Shown here piece after piece: positions 42,303 through 50,956 of a stretch of 64,000 bases of DNA. A model generated the notes under the pieces. It searched no databases, was not told the DNA's origin, and saw only the letters and a list, made by a program, of their open reading frames with translations. Positions within the stretch are counted from its first letter, which is position 1. Each line of letters begins with the position of its first letter. Position numbers and translations under genes: made by a program. Source of the stretch: Nocardioidaceae bacterium SCSIO 66511 (GTDB lineage: Bacteria; Actinomycetota; Actinomycetes; Propionibacteriales; Nocardioidaceae); assembly GCA_023100825.1 (NCBI GenBank), contig CP095846.1, forward strand, positions 2,356,001-2,420,000. Direction: 5' to 3'.

Positions 42303-43088
42303 ATGGCACGACGTACCTACGCCCGGATCGCGGCAGCGATCGTCCTGACGGCAGCGGTTGCCACCGGCCCGCCGGCGGTGTCCGCGCCCGCCGACGACCT
42401 GGTGGCGCTCGGCGACTCGTACTCCTCGGGCACAGGCACCCGCGAGTACTACGACGAGAACTGCCAGCGATCGCACTTCGCGTACGCCGAGCTGATGGCG
42501 CAGCGCCTCGGCGCGAACCTCGACATGCAGGCGTGCGGCGGCGCGACCGTCTCGAGCGTGACCGCAAACCAGCTCGGCACGCTCGACGCCGAGACGGGCT
42601 ACGTCACGCTCACGGTCGGCGGCAACGACGCCGGGTTCACCGATGTCCTGCTTGAATGCGGCAAGCCCGGCTGGATGTCGGACTGCGATGCGGCCGTCGA
42701 CGGCGCGCAGGCGTACATCCGCGATGTGTTGCCTGGCACGCTCGACGCGCTGTACGGCGAGATCTCCTCGCGCGCTCCGAATGCGATCGTCGTCGTCGGT
42801 TCGTACCCGCGGCTGTTCATGGGGGAGGACTGCAACGCCGGAACCTGGTTCAGCCCGGCGGAGCAGGATCGACTCAACGCGACGGCAGACCAGCTCGCCG
42901 ATGTCATCAACGCGCAAGCGGCGGCACACGGGTTCGGCTTCGCCGACGTGCGCGAGGCATTCACCGGGCACGCGGTGTGCGACTCGCAGGCGTGGATCAA
43001 CGGCCTGTCGAATCCCGTCAGAGAGTCGTACCACCCGAACCGCGACGGGCACGTCGGTTACACAGACGTCTTCGACACGGTGCTGTGA
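42303..43088 (+). CDS. Secreted SGNH-family lipase/esterase
   Basis: 261 residues with a Sec signal peptide (ARIAAAIVLTAAVATG, cleavage near AVSAPA). The SGNH blocks are VALGDSYSSG (nucleophile Ser), QACGGATVSS, VGGNDAGF and SYHPNRDGHVGY (catalytic Asp-His region). Six cysteines suggest three disulfides, as in the Streptomyces secreted lipase of this family. It probably hydrolyses lipid esters outside the cell. It is 43 bp after the adenosine deaminase gene, possibly co-transcribed. Confidence 0.9.
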   Translation: MARRTYARIAAAIVLTAAVATGPPAVSAPADDLVALGDSYSSGTGTREYYDENCQRSHFAYAELMAQRLGANLDMQACGGATVSSVTANQLGTLDAETGYVTLTVGGNDAGFTDVLLECGKPGWMSDCDAAVDGAQAYIRDVLPGTLDALYGEISSRAPNAIVVVGSYPRLFMGEDCNAGTWFSPAEQDRLNATADQLADVINAQAAAHGFGFADVREAFTGHAVCDSQAWINGLSNPVRESYHPNRDGHVGYTDVFDTVL

Positions 43089-43091
43089 GGG

Positions 43092-44369
43092 TCACCAGTT
43101 CTCGATCGACGCGCCGAGGATCTCGGCCAGGTCCTCCTCACGTACCGCTCTCGGCGCCACGGCGAGCAACCGCTGCTGCTTGACGGCTCCATCGACGAGC
43201 GCCGCCACATCGCTCTCGGTGTAGCCGACGGCGCCGATGCCGTTGGGGATACCGATATCTCGCATCAGGTCGGCAAGCACGCTCGGCAGCCGATCGGACG
43301 GGTCGCCGGTGTGCGCGCCATGCGGGTCGAGCATGCTAGCGGCGGCCAGATGCTTACCGGGATCGGTTGCGAAAGTGAAGCGGAACGCGGCCGGCGCGGT
43401 CAGCGACACCGACTGACCATGCGGTACGAGCGCCTCGCCGACCGGATAGTTGTCCGGCCGGTACTCACGTACCCGCCCGGCGATCGGGTACGCGCACGCG
43501 TGCGGGATGTGGACTCCTGCGTTGCCGAAGCCCATTCCGGCGAACGTGGCAGCCAGCATCATGTCGCTACGCGCGTCGAGGTCGCCGCCGTTGAGCACGG
43601 CTCGCCGGAACGAACGAGCGAGCAGGTCGAGCGCCTTCTCGGTCCATGCATCCGAGATCGGATTGGAGCCGCAGTACGCCACGCGGGACTCCGCACTGTG
43701 GCGGGCGAAGCTATCGAACGGTTTCGCGGTGTAGGACTCCAGCGCGTGGCAAAGCACGTCCATCCCGCTCGCGGCGGTGACCTCCGCAGGCATGGACAGC
43801 GTCAGCAGCGGGTCGATCACCGCCATCGTCGGCCGGAGCCGTGGATGGCTGATGCCCGATTTCACCCTGTGGTCGACGAAGTCCATGACGCACACCGGTG
43901 TCGTCTCCGCGCCGGTACCGGCCGTCGTAGGTACGGCGACGAGCGGCTTCAACGGACCCGGCGGTGCCTTTGCCTCGCCAATGGGCTTGTTCACATACGC
44001 GAACAGGTCGTCGGGGTAGGTGGTCAGAAGATTGATTGCCTTGGCGGTGTCGATCGTCGACCCGCCGCCGACGGCGATGAATGCATCCCAACGGCTCGCG
44101 CTCGCGTACTCGACCGCCGCCAGGATGCTCCGATCGGTCGGCTCGACCCGGACCTGGTCGTAGATGTCGACGCTCAGACCGCCGGCTTTCGCGGCGTCGG
44201 CGACGCGCTGCGGTAGCCCGGCTGCCGCAATCGCCGGGTCGGTCACGATGAGCACTCGATCGGCACCGAGCTGGGCCAGATCGGAGCCGAGCTCATCGGC
44301 CGCGCCGACGCCGAACTTGAGGGGCGTCGCACCCCAGGTGAACACGGTCTCGTGCAGATACTCCGTCAC
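43092..44369 (-). CDS. Iron-containing alcohol dehydrogenase (HOT/ADHFE1 type)
   Basis: 425 residues. It is longer than simple Fe-ADHs and opens YLHETVFTWGATPLKFGVGA, as in hydroxyacid-oxoacid transhydrogenases. The nucleotide motif is AVGGGSTIDTAKAINLL, the metal region is MPAEVTAASGMDVLCHALE and GNAGVHIPHACAYP, and PTTAGTGAE is present. ADHFE1-type enzymes couple oxidation of 4-hydroxybutyrate to reduction of 2-oxoglutarate. The substrate here remains open. It ends 3 bp from the convergent lipase gene. Confidence 0.88.
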   Translation of the reverse strand: MTEYLHETVFTWGATPLKFGVGAADELGSDLAQLGADRVLIVTDPAIAAAGLPQRVADAAKAGGLSVDIYDQVRVEPTDRSILAAVEYASASRWDAFIAVGGGSTIDTAKAINLLTTYPDDLFAYVNKPIGEAKAPPGPLKPLVAVPTTAGTGAETTPVCVMDFVDHRVKSGISHPRLRPTMAVIDPLLTLSMPAEVTAASGMDVLCHALESYTAKPFDSFARHSAESRVAYCGSNPISDAWTEKALDLLARSFRRAVLNGGDLDARSDMMLAATFAGMGFGNAGVHIPHACAYPIAGRVREYRPDNYPVGEALVPHGQSVSLTAPAAFRFTFATDPGKHLAAASMLDPHGAHTGDPSDRLPSVLADLMRDIGIPNGIGAVGYTESDVAALVDGAVKQQRLLAVAPRAVREEDLAEILGASIENW

Positions 44370-44405
44370 GCTCGCCTCACTTCTCCGGCCGGTAGGGTGC
44401 GAGCC

Positions 44406-44813
44406 ATGGTACGGACCCTGGGCGCCGGCACTGTCGTACGCGACGATCGCGGCAGGCTGCTACTCGTACTGCGCGCTCACGAACCCGAGGCGGGTCGATG
44501 GACGATCCCGGGCGGACACGTCGAGCCGGGGGAGACGCTCGAAGAATGTGCGCGCCGGGAGACGCTGGAGGAGACCGGCATCGAGGTCACGGTCGGCCGT
44601 GAGCTCGGCTCCATCGACATCCCCAACGGCGACGAGACGATCGAGGCGCACGACTTCGCCGCGACGGTGGTCGGCGGATCGCTGCAAGCAGGCGACGACG
44701 CCGCGGACGCCGGGTGGTTCGACTTCGAGCAGTTGGCGGAGATGCCGCTCACCGTCGACCTGCGCGAGACCCTCGAGGCGTACGGAGCGATCACCCCGAA
44801 GGGTTCGGGATAG
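44406..44813 (+). CDS. Nudix hydrolase
   Basis: 135 residues with a complete Nudix box: GGHVEPGETLEECARRETLE followed by ETGIEV. The domain begins GAGTVVRDDRGRLLLVLRAH. These enzymes cleave nucleoside diphosphates linked to other moieties, with Mg2+. The subgroup and substrate are not apparent. It is divergent from the iron alcohol dehydrogenase (36 bp between starts). Confidence 0.85.
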   Translation: MVRTLGAGTVVRDDRGRLLLVLRAHEPEAGRWTIPGGHVEPGETLEECARRETLEETGIEVTVGRELGSIDIPNGDETIEAHDFAATVVGGSLQAGDDAADAGWFDFEQLAEMPLTVDLRETLEAYGAITPKGSG

Positions 44814-44964
44814 CGATCCCACGAGACTGTTCTTTTCACTTCCGGGTACCCCTACTCGCCGCTTCGCTCACCACCACGGTCGGCATTCCGCACCTCTTCG
44901 GTGCGACCACCCGGCCGCCCGATTCCGGATCGCTGTCGACCCTCCCTCGGCTTCTGGCTCGGTG

Positions 44965-45264
44965 AAAGACGCGGCGACGCGGGAGTCGCACCTACGACCT
45001 GGGGTTGCTCTCCGGCTAGCCCGTTCCGGCTGGCTTTTGCGGGGTCGGTGGGTGGTCGTTTACCAAGTAAACATGGTGAAGTACCGCTTCGCATGGCAGG
45101 GACACCGTGCAACGTGACAGGTTGCCGTGCCCGTTGGTACGCCAGTGACTATCGGTACGGGTGTGACACCGAATCCAAACGTTACCCCGATCCAATATTA
45201 AAGTAACGGGGAAGCCGCCGAGCAGCCCAAGCCGAAGAGCCGCCCCGCGCGTCGCCGCGTCTTT
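44965..45264. repeat. Possible 300-bp MITE-like or intergenic repeat element
   Basis: AAAGACGCGGCGACGCG at 44965-44981 is exactly inverted at 45248-45264, and weaker similarity extends about 50 bp inward from each arm (towards GGGTTGCTC-CCGGCT on the left and its counterpart on the right). The interior is less GC-rich and has its own dyad. No transposase frame is present, so any element would be non-autonomous or an RNA-structure repeat. Confidence 0.4.
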
Positions 45265-45277
45265 TGCCCAGCCGAAT

Positions 45278-45351
45278 GAGCGCGGAAAGCCGACAGTGAG
45301 GCGAAATCTGGCACACGAGTAGTCGACCGAAGGAGCGCGGAAAGCCGGCAG
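45278..45351. repeat. 19-bp direct repeats
   Basis: GAGCGCGGAAAGCCGACAG (45278-45296) recurs with one change as GAGCGCGGAAAGCCGGCAG (45333-45351), 55 bp apart, just after the SARP stop. They could be part of a larger dispersed repeat. Confidence 0.5.
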
Positions 45352-45363
45352 CCGAACCCGCAC

Positions 45364-48126
45364 CTACTGCGAGCCGGCGCCTTCGGGCAGCGACTCCAGC
45401 AGGCCCTCGATCTCGTCACGGTTGACGTCCCGGGACGACTGGAAGCCGGTCTCGGCGAGCAGTACGAGGGCACGGCGCCAGGCGGTGCGGGCCTCATCGA
45501 GGCGGTCGGCGCGGCGGTAGACGGTTCCGAGGTCTCGCAGCACGCCGGCGGCGAAGCTCGCAGCGCCAATGCGCTGCATCAATTCGGCCGCTTCTTCGTA
45601 CGTCGCGATGGCCTCGTCGCTTCGGTGATCGGCGGCCTGTGCGTCGCCGAGGCGCTCGAGGGCGTACGCGAGCGCGCGCGGGTTGCCGGAATCACGCAGG
45701 CTGGAGACCGCACCGGCCGCGGCATACCGAGCATCGTCTGTGCGACCGATGGATAGATACACGGAAGCGACTCCCGCGAGTCCCATCGCGTACGAAAGTG
45801 GATGGCCCTGCCTCCGTGCGGCGTCGACGACGTTCTCGTAGCGCGTCACGGACTCGTCGAGGCGGTTGAGCCGCGCCAAGGTCAGTGCGATGTTCAGTTC
45901 GGCTCTGATCACACCGCTCGGCTCGTCTGCACGCGCGTAGAGGTCGCGTGTACGGTGCGCAACGGCGAGCGCGGACTCGTGGTCGCCGAGCTCGGAGTAC
46001 ACCGCGGCGACACAGTTGGCACATTCGGCCTGCGCGAGTAGGTGCCCGGCTCGTCGGGCGTTCTGCTCGGCCTGCTCGTACATCGCGAGCGAAGACCCGA
46101 GCCGACCCTGCATGTTCAGGTGTACGAAGACCTCGCGGGCAAGGTGATAACCGGTCTGGTCGTCCCTCACGTTCGCCTCGTCGATCACCTGAAGTAGGTA
46201 GGACTCATGCGTCGCGAACCACTCGTGTGCCTCGGGGGCGGAGTCGAACACCTCAGGTGTCACACCGTCGAGCAGCGGAAGCGGCACGGGAGCCGAGCGC
46301 GGTGGGTTGATCGTGTGCGATGCGTTCCGCGCGGAATGCAGGCACCAGTTCCGCAATCGATCCATGGCATCGGAGTTGAGCTGTGCCGGCATCTTCGAGA
46401 CGCCGAGCTCAACCGCGACGTCACGCAACAGGTCGTGGCATGCGTACCACCCACGGCCCAGTGCCGTCAGCAGGTTCTGCTCGACGAGGCGGTCGAGTCT
46501 TGCCTCGGCATCGCGCACGTCGAGTGCCGCGATCGACGCGACCGCGGCCGCCGTGACCTGGGGTCCCTCGTACATGCCGACCGCCCGGAACGCCAGCGCC
46601 GTGTCCTCGTCGAGCGCGTGGTACGACCCTTCGAGGACCGCGCGCACATTCGTCAGCGCGTCGTCACCGGTGCTGAGGAGTGCGAGACGCTGCCGCCGAT
46701 CGCGGAGTCCGGCGTTCAGATCATCGAGAGGTCTGGCACCGTCTCGTTCCAGCCGCTCGGCAGCGACGGCAAGGGCGAGCGGCAGATGCCCGCAGTGCTC
46801 GGCGAGCTCCGCGAGCTCGGCGGCCGGATGCTCCCGGCCGAGGCGCTGCCGGAGTAGCCGGATCGACTCCTCCTCGGCCATTTCGTGTACGCCGAGGCGG
46901 GCCACCCCCTCGCGTACGACCAGGCTCCGCAGTTGATTGCGGCTCGTCACGAACGTGACACCCAGCCCGCTGGCCAGCAATGGGCGCACGTGGTCCTCGT
47001 CGCGCGCATTGTCGAGCAGGACGAGCAGCTTGCGGTTCGCCTGCACCGAACGCAGTAAGGCGGTGCGCTCGTCCGTACTGGCCGGGATCTCGCCAGCCGG
47101 CACACCGAGGCCGCGCAGCAGTCGATCGAGGGCTCTGTCGGCAGGCAACGGCTCGCCGGGACCATAGCCGCAGAGGTTGAGGTACAGCTGCCCGTCCGGG
47201 AAGCGGTCGAGGTTGTCCTGCGCCCAACAGATCGCGAGGCTGGTCTTGCCCGAGCCGCCGCGCCCGTGTAGCGCGATCATCGCACCGTCGTCCGCACGCC
47301 GATCGAGCTCCGCACGGAGGTCGTCGCGGCCGACGAATCCTCGTACGGCAGGCGGCAGTTGATGGGGACTGCGCTCGACCGGCGACGTCGGCGCCGCCGT
47401 GGCAAGCTCATCCGACTTCGCCAGCAGAGTTTGATAGACGGCGCGCAACTCCGGGGACGGATCGACTCCGAGCTCTTTCGCGAGTCGCTTGCGTACGGAC
47501 TCATAGCGATCCAGCGCCTCGGCGGTACGGCCGGCGTGATCGAGCGCGGTGAGCAACCCGACCCAGAGCGTCTCCCGCAAGGGATGGCGTTCGACCTGTC
47601 CGTTGAGCTCGAGGATGCAGCGGGCGTAGTCGCCGGCAGCGAGGTCGAGATCAACCGCTCTTTCGACGGCCTGGAGATAGCGCTCGGTCCAGGCGGGCGC
47701 CTCGTGTCTGGCAAGCCACTCCGACGGCGGTGTTCCGAACGGCTCGTCGGTCCAGCTCGCCAGGGCGCAGTGCAGTGCCGAGCGTTCGATGTCGGGGTCA
47801 TCGGATGCCGCATCCTCGACGGCGTCGGCGAACGCCAGCAGATCGACGGCCGACCGGGGCACACGGAGTACGTAGCCCTGACGCTCGGTGTCGAGGAGGT
47901 CCGCACCGAGCACCCTCCGCAGACGCCCGACGTACGTCTGGAGGCTGCCACGGATGCGCTCTGGCGGGTCGTCGTCCCAGATGGCTCGGGCGAGGGTGTC
48001 GACTCCAACCACGCGGCCGGCCGACAGCGCCAGCACGGCGAGCAGCGCGCGGACCCGCCGGCCCGGCAGCGCAACCGGATGACCGTCTCGTACGGCCTCG
48101 ACTGCTCCGATGAGCCGAATCTCCAC
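45364..48126 (-). CDS. AfsR-like SARP regulator (BTAD, NB-ARC, TPR)
   Basis: 920 residues. The N-terminal OmpR-type winged helix begins VEIRLIGAVEAVRDG and includes GSLQTYVGRLRRVLG. The BTAD helical domain (to about residue 245) ends in GVDPSPELRAVYQTLLA. An NB-ARC ATPase (about 265-560) has the P-loop HGRGGSGKTSLA and LLVLLDNARDEDHV, and TPR repeats fill the C-terminal 300 residues. AfsR-type proteins activate secondary-metabolite genes by binding direct heptamer repeats near -35. No biosynthetic cluster is in the window. GTG 48126 is chosen because GGGAGG lies 8 bp upstream. Confidence 0.93.
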   Translation of the reverse strand: MEIRLIGAVEAVRDGHPVALPGRRVRALLAVLALSAGRVVGVDTLARAIWDDDPPERIRGSLQTYVGRLRRVLGADLLDTERQGYVLRVPRSAVDLLAFADAVEDAASDDPDIERSALHCALASWTDEPFGTPPSEWLARHEAPAWTERYLQAVERAVDLDLAAGDYARCILELNGQVERHPLRETLWVGLLTALDHAGRTAEALDRYESVRKRLAKELGVDPSPELRAVYQTLLAKSDELATAAPTSPVERSPHQLPPAVRGFVGRDDLRAELDRRADDGAMIALHGRGGSGKTSLAICWAQDNLDRFPDGQLYLNLCGYGPGEPLPADRALDRLLRGLGVPAGEIPASTDERTALLRSVQANRKLLVLLDNARDEDHVRPLLASGLGVTFVTSRNQLRSLVVREGVARLGVHEMAEEESIRLLRQRLGREHPAAELAELAEHCGHLPLALAVAAERLERDGARPLDDLNAGLRDRRQRLALLSTGDDALTNVRAVLEGSYHALDEDTALAFRAVGMYEGPQVTAAAVASIAALDVRDAEARLDRLVEQNLLTALGRGWYACHDLLRDVAVELGVSKMPAQLNSDAMDRLRNWCLHSARNASHTINPPRSAPVPLPLLDGVTPEVFDSAPEAHEWFATHESYLLQVIDEANVRDDQTGYHLAREVFVHLNMQGRLGSSLAMYEQAEQNARRAGHLLAQAECANCVAAVYSELGDHESALAVAHRTRDLYARADEPSGVIRAELNIALTLARLNRLDESVTRYENVVDAARRQGHPLSYAMGLAGVASVYLSIGRTDDARYAAAGAVSSLRDSGNPRALAYALERLGDAQAADHRSDEAIATYEEAAELMQRIGAASFAAGVLRDLGTVYRRADRLDEARTAWRRALVLLAETGFQSSRDVNRDEIEGLLESLPEGAGSQ

Positions 48127-48264
48127 CAGGCGTACCTCCCGGCCCACAGATTAGGACCCTTATAGGTCGATGAACAGGAAGTACTACCGGAAGTAGCCGT
48201 CCATGTGCCCGTCCCGGGGATGAGTAGCCGCCACAGTGTCAGTGCATTCGCCTACATTCGGCGG

Positions 48265-48840
48265 ATGGGTTCCACCTCCGCCGCGTACGACCTCCATCAC
48301 TACCTCCGCGAGGCTCGCTCGGGTTTGCTGCGTTCCCTCGACGGGCTGGGTGAGTACGACATCCGTCGCCCGATGACGCCCAGCGGCACGAACCTGCTCG
48401 GCCTGGTCAAGCACTTGACCGATATCGAGGCGAGCTACCTCGGGAGCTGTGTCGAGCGTCCGGCGCCGATCACGTTGCCTTGGGTTGACGACGGCTCGAT
48501 CTGGGACGGTAGCGACATGTGGGCGACGGCAGACGAGTCCCGCGACTACATACTCGGGCTGTACGCTGCTGCGACCGAGCACGCCGACACCGTGATCGAG
48601 GAGTTGCCGCTCGACGCCCCCGCGTACGTCGAGTGGTGGGCGGAAGGCCGTCGCCATTCGACGTTCGGCCATCTACTGACCCGGGTCGTCGCCGAAACCG
48701 CGCAGCATGCCGGCCATGCCGACATCATCCGCGAGAGCATCGACGGGCGCGGCGGTCGCGATCACGACGACGTCGGCGGTGAGGCCTGGTGGTCGGCGTA
48801 CGTCGCGAGTATCCAGGCTGCTGCCGATACGTTCCGCTAG
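48265..48840 (+). CDS. DinB-like four-helix protein (DUF664 type)
   Basis: 191 residues. The helical bundle of the DinB/YfiT superfamily is recognised by LREARSGLLRSLDGLGEYDI, NLLGLVKHLTDIEASYLGS (metal His), and VVAETAQHAGHADIIRESID (two more metal His). Members are metal-binding and some are thiol-dependent transferases (mycothiol or bacillithiol). ATG 48265 lies 7 bp after TACATT without a ribosome site, so the mRNA is probably leaderless. It is divergent from the SARP gene. Confidence 0.85.
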   Translation: MGSTSAAYDLHHYLREARSGLLRSLDGLGEYDIRRPMTPSGTNLLGLVKHLTDIEASYLGSCVERPAPITLPWVDDGSIWDGSDMWATADESRDYILGLYAAATEHADTVIEELPLDAPAYVEWWAEGRRHSTFGHLLTRVVAETAQHAGHADIIRESIDGRGGRDHDDVGGEAWWSAYVASIQAAADTFR

Positions 48841-48969
48841 GACGCGTCACCTAGAGTTCGCGCCCATCAGGTGAGCTGCTGATCGCCGTGACTGACCGCG
48901 ATCTTTCGATTCCGCTGCGTAGGCATACGACGCCGTGCGAGACTGCCCGGCAATACAAGGGGGAACACC

Positions 48970-50397
48970 ATGCGAGTAATCATGTCCATGGCGACGGCCG
49001 CGGCCGCAGCAGTCGCGCTGGCCGCGCCGGCCACGACCGCGAGCGCGACCGCGCAACCGGCAGCAGCGCCTGAGGCGAAGTGCAAAGGCCACACTGTCAC
49101 GATCAACGGCACCGACGGCAACGACAAGATTGTCGGCACCCCGCGCGCCGATGTGATCCGTACCTGGAAGGGCGACGACGTCATCAAGGGCCGCGGCGGC
49201 AACGACATCATCTGCGGCGACGAGGGCGCGGACACGTTGATCGGAGGCGCCGGCAACGACCGGCTGCACGGCGGGCCGTTCAAGCTGATCGACTATGAGG
49301 AGGAGCTCGGTGCAAAGGGTGATCTGCTGATCGGCGGGCGTGGCAACGACCGAATCTTCGGCGGCGGCTCGCCCGAGAACGAGAGCCCCTGGGTGATGCC
49401 CTTCCTCGTCGTACCGGATCGGGTGGAGTTCCCGGAGGCGCGCGGCGGCATCACGATCGACAAGCGCGGCGTCGCGACGGGCCCGGGCATCGGCCGGGAC
49501 CGTCTGTTCGGCGCCCAGCGTGTAACCGGCACCCGCTGGGCCGACCGCATCACCGTTCGGGGCGAACACATCGTCGCCGGAAAAGGCGGTGACGACCGGA
49601 TCACGGTGCTCACCGGCCCGAAGGACGGCCAGATCGAAGCGAGTGCTCGCGGCCAGCGCGGCGACGACCGGATCGACCTCTCCAGATCCGCCAAGGGGTA
49701 TTACGAGATCGATGGTGGCGCCGGCCGCGACCGGCTCACCGGGTCACCGCGGACGGAGTACATCGTCGATCGCTTCGGTCGCGGCTCGGTACGCGGCGGC
49801 GGCTCGTACGACCAGATCAGTGTGACCTCGCGGGTATCCGTACGCGGCGACGGCGGTGACGACCTGCTCCAGATTCGACTCGTCAAGGGCCATCTTCGCT
49901 CGATCGACGGCGGCGCCGGGCGCGACCGCCTGGAGTTGAGTAATCCGACGGGCAGAGATCTACACATCAACCTTCCCAAGCGACAGCTGCGGGTCGGCCG
50001 CGCCGCAGCCTCGCTCCGCCGAGCCGAGGCGTACGCGGTGCCTGCGCGCAACGCCGATGCGTATTTCGTCGGCAGCGACCGCGCCGACCGGTTGTCGTCG
50101 TTCGTCCGCAAGGGCAACTTCATCCGAGCCCGGCTCGGGGGCGGCGACGACAAGTTCAACATCGGCGGGCCGTACGGCCCGGCCGGACGCGCGATCGTGT
50201 ACGGCGAGGGCGGCGCCGACGAGCTGGACGGCAACTACACCCACGACCGGTTCTTCGGCGGACGCGGCAACGACACCCTATGGGGAGACGTCGCCAACGA
50301 CGTGCTCCGCGGCGGACCCGGGCACGACAAGGCCGACGGCGGGCCAGGCAAGAAGGACCTGTGTCGCGCTGAGTCGAAGCGTCAGTGCGAGCGCTGA
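48970..50397 (+). CDS. Secreted RTX-like calcium-binding repeat protein
   Basis: 475 residues with a Sec signal peptide (VIMSMATAAAAAVALAAPA, cleavage near ASATAQ). Glycine/aspartate nonapeptide repeats of the haemolysin type recur through the mature chain, e.g. GRGGNDIICGDEGADTLIGG, GGAGNDRLHGG, GGRGNDRIFGGG, and near the end GGRGNDTLWGD and LRGGPGHDKADGG. The repeats should form a Ca2+-binding parallel beta-roll. The middle third is degenerate in repeats but keeps the beta periodicity. There is no enzymatic domain, so a structural or surface role is likely. AAGGGGGA lies 6 bp before the ATG. Confidence 0.85.
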   Translation: MRVIMSMATAAAAAVALAAPATTASATAQPAAAPEAKCKGHTVTINGTDGNDKIVGTPRADVIRTWKGDDVIKGRGGNDIICGDEGADTLIGGAGNDRLHGGPFKLIDYEEELGAKGDLLIGGRGNDRIFGGGSPENESPWVMPFLVVPDRVEFPEARGGITIDKRGVATGPGIGRDRLFGAQRVTGTRWADRITVRGEHIVAGKGGDDRITVLTGPKDGQIEASARGQRGDDRIDLSRSAKGYYEIDGGAGRDRLTGSPRTEYIVDRFGRGSVRGGGSYDQISVTSRVSVRGDGGDDLLQIRLVKGHLRSIDGGAGRDRLELSNPTGRDLHINLPKRQLRVGRAAASLRRAEAYAVPARNADAYFVGSDRADRLSSFVRKGNFIRARLGGGDDKFNIGGPYGPAGRAIVYGEGGADELDGNYTHDRFFGGRGNDTLWGDVANDVLRGGPGHDKADGGPGKKDLCRAESKRQCER

Positions 50398-50406
50398 CGG
50401 GTGCGG

Positions 50407-50435
50407 GGCGGCCTGGTCACCGGGGCCAGGCCGCC
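50407..50435 (+). terminator. Hairpin after the RTX-like gene
   Basis: GGCGGCCTGG (50407-50416) and CCAGGCCGCC (50426-50435) pair fully across a 9-base loop. The structure lies between convergent genes and overlaps the stop of the VanZ-like gene. Confidence 0.65.
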
Positions 50436-50884
50436 TCGCGCTGACGTTCGTACCGTTTGCGTTCTCGTCGCCGCATGGTCGCCGGAAGGGTGAGGATCAG
50501 GGCGATCGCAATCCCGATCAGTGCACCGCCGGTGTTCGCGATCAGGTCGCGACCGTCCGAAACTCGGCCCGGGATCTGACTCTGTGCCGACTCGATGAAT
50601 GCGGTCATCGCGAAGGAAGCGATCGCGGCAAGCCACCAGCCGCCCGCTCCGAACAGCAGCAGCAGGAACATCCCGATGGGTACGAACAACGCAATGTTGG
50701 CCAGGAACTCGAGCCGGGTGTAGTCGATCGACTCCGCGTAGCCGCGACGGTGCAGCGCATCGAGTACGCGCTCGATTAACCGCTGGTCGTCCGGGCCGAT
50801 CGGCTGCGGCGTGAGCGTCAGCCAGGCGACGAAGATCAGGTACCCGCCCGTGATCAGGCTGAGGAACGGATGGCGATGGAGCAT
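50417..50884 (-). CDS. VanZ-like membrane protein
   Basis: 155 residues with four membrane helices: LSLITGGYLIFVAWLTL, LEFLANIALFVPIGMFLLLL, WWLAAIASFAMTAFIESAQ and LIANTGGALIGIAIALIL. The order NIALFVPIG, IESAQ, GRVSDGRDLIANTGGALIG is the VanZ family signature. VanZ confers low-level teicoplanin resistance in enterococci; most homologues have no known role. ATG 50884 is used; the frame upstream is antisense to the AraC-type gene. Confidence 0.85.
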   Translation of the reverse strand: MLHRHPFLSLITGGYLIFVAWLTLTPQPIGPDDQRLIERVLDALHRRGYAESIDYTRLEFLANIALFVPIGMFLLLLFGAGGWWLAAIASFAMTAFIESAQSQIPGRVSDGRDLIANTGGALIGIAIALILTLPATMRRRERKRYERQREAAWPR

Positions 50885-50956
50885 CACACCAGTGTGCAGG
50901 GTGATTGGTTGACGCAATCCGATGGTCGCACGCGCGCGGTCTGGCAAGATCGGTCT

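Larger units (their letters stand above)
44814..45363. other. 550-bp non-coding gap with repeat structure
   Basis: No convincing gene lies between the convergent Nudix and SARP genes. The gap holds a 17-bp inverted pair (44965-44981 and 45248-45264), a 15-bp palindrome GTTTAC-caa-GTAAAC (45058-45072), an AT-rich patch around 45196-45205, and direct repeats at 45278 and 45333. Short frames here (for example 44901-45206) have no ribosome site and no recognisable protein pattern. Confidence 0.55.

Noticed and set aside
44901-45206. 101-codon frame in the Nudix-SARP gap
   Set aside because: No ribosome site, no recognised protein pattern, and it runs through the inverted-repeat arm; better explained as non-coding repeat DNA.
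45016-45363. 115-codon minus-strand frame next to the SARP stop
   Set aside because: It crosses the direct and inverted repeats and shows no domain; no start signal.
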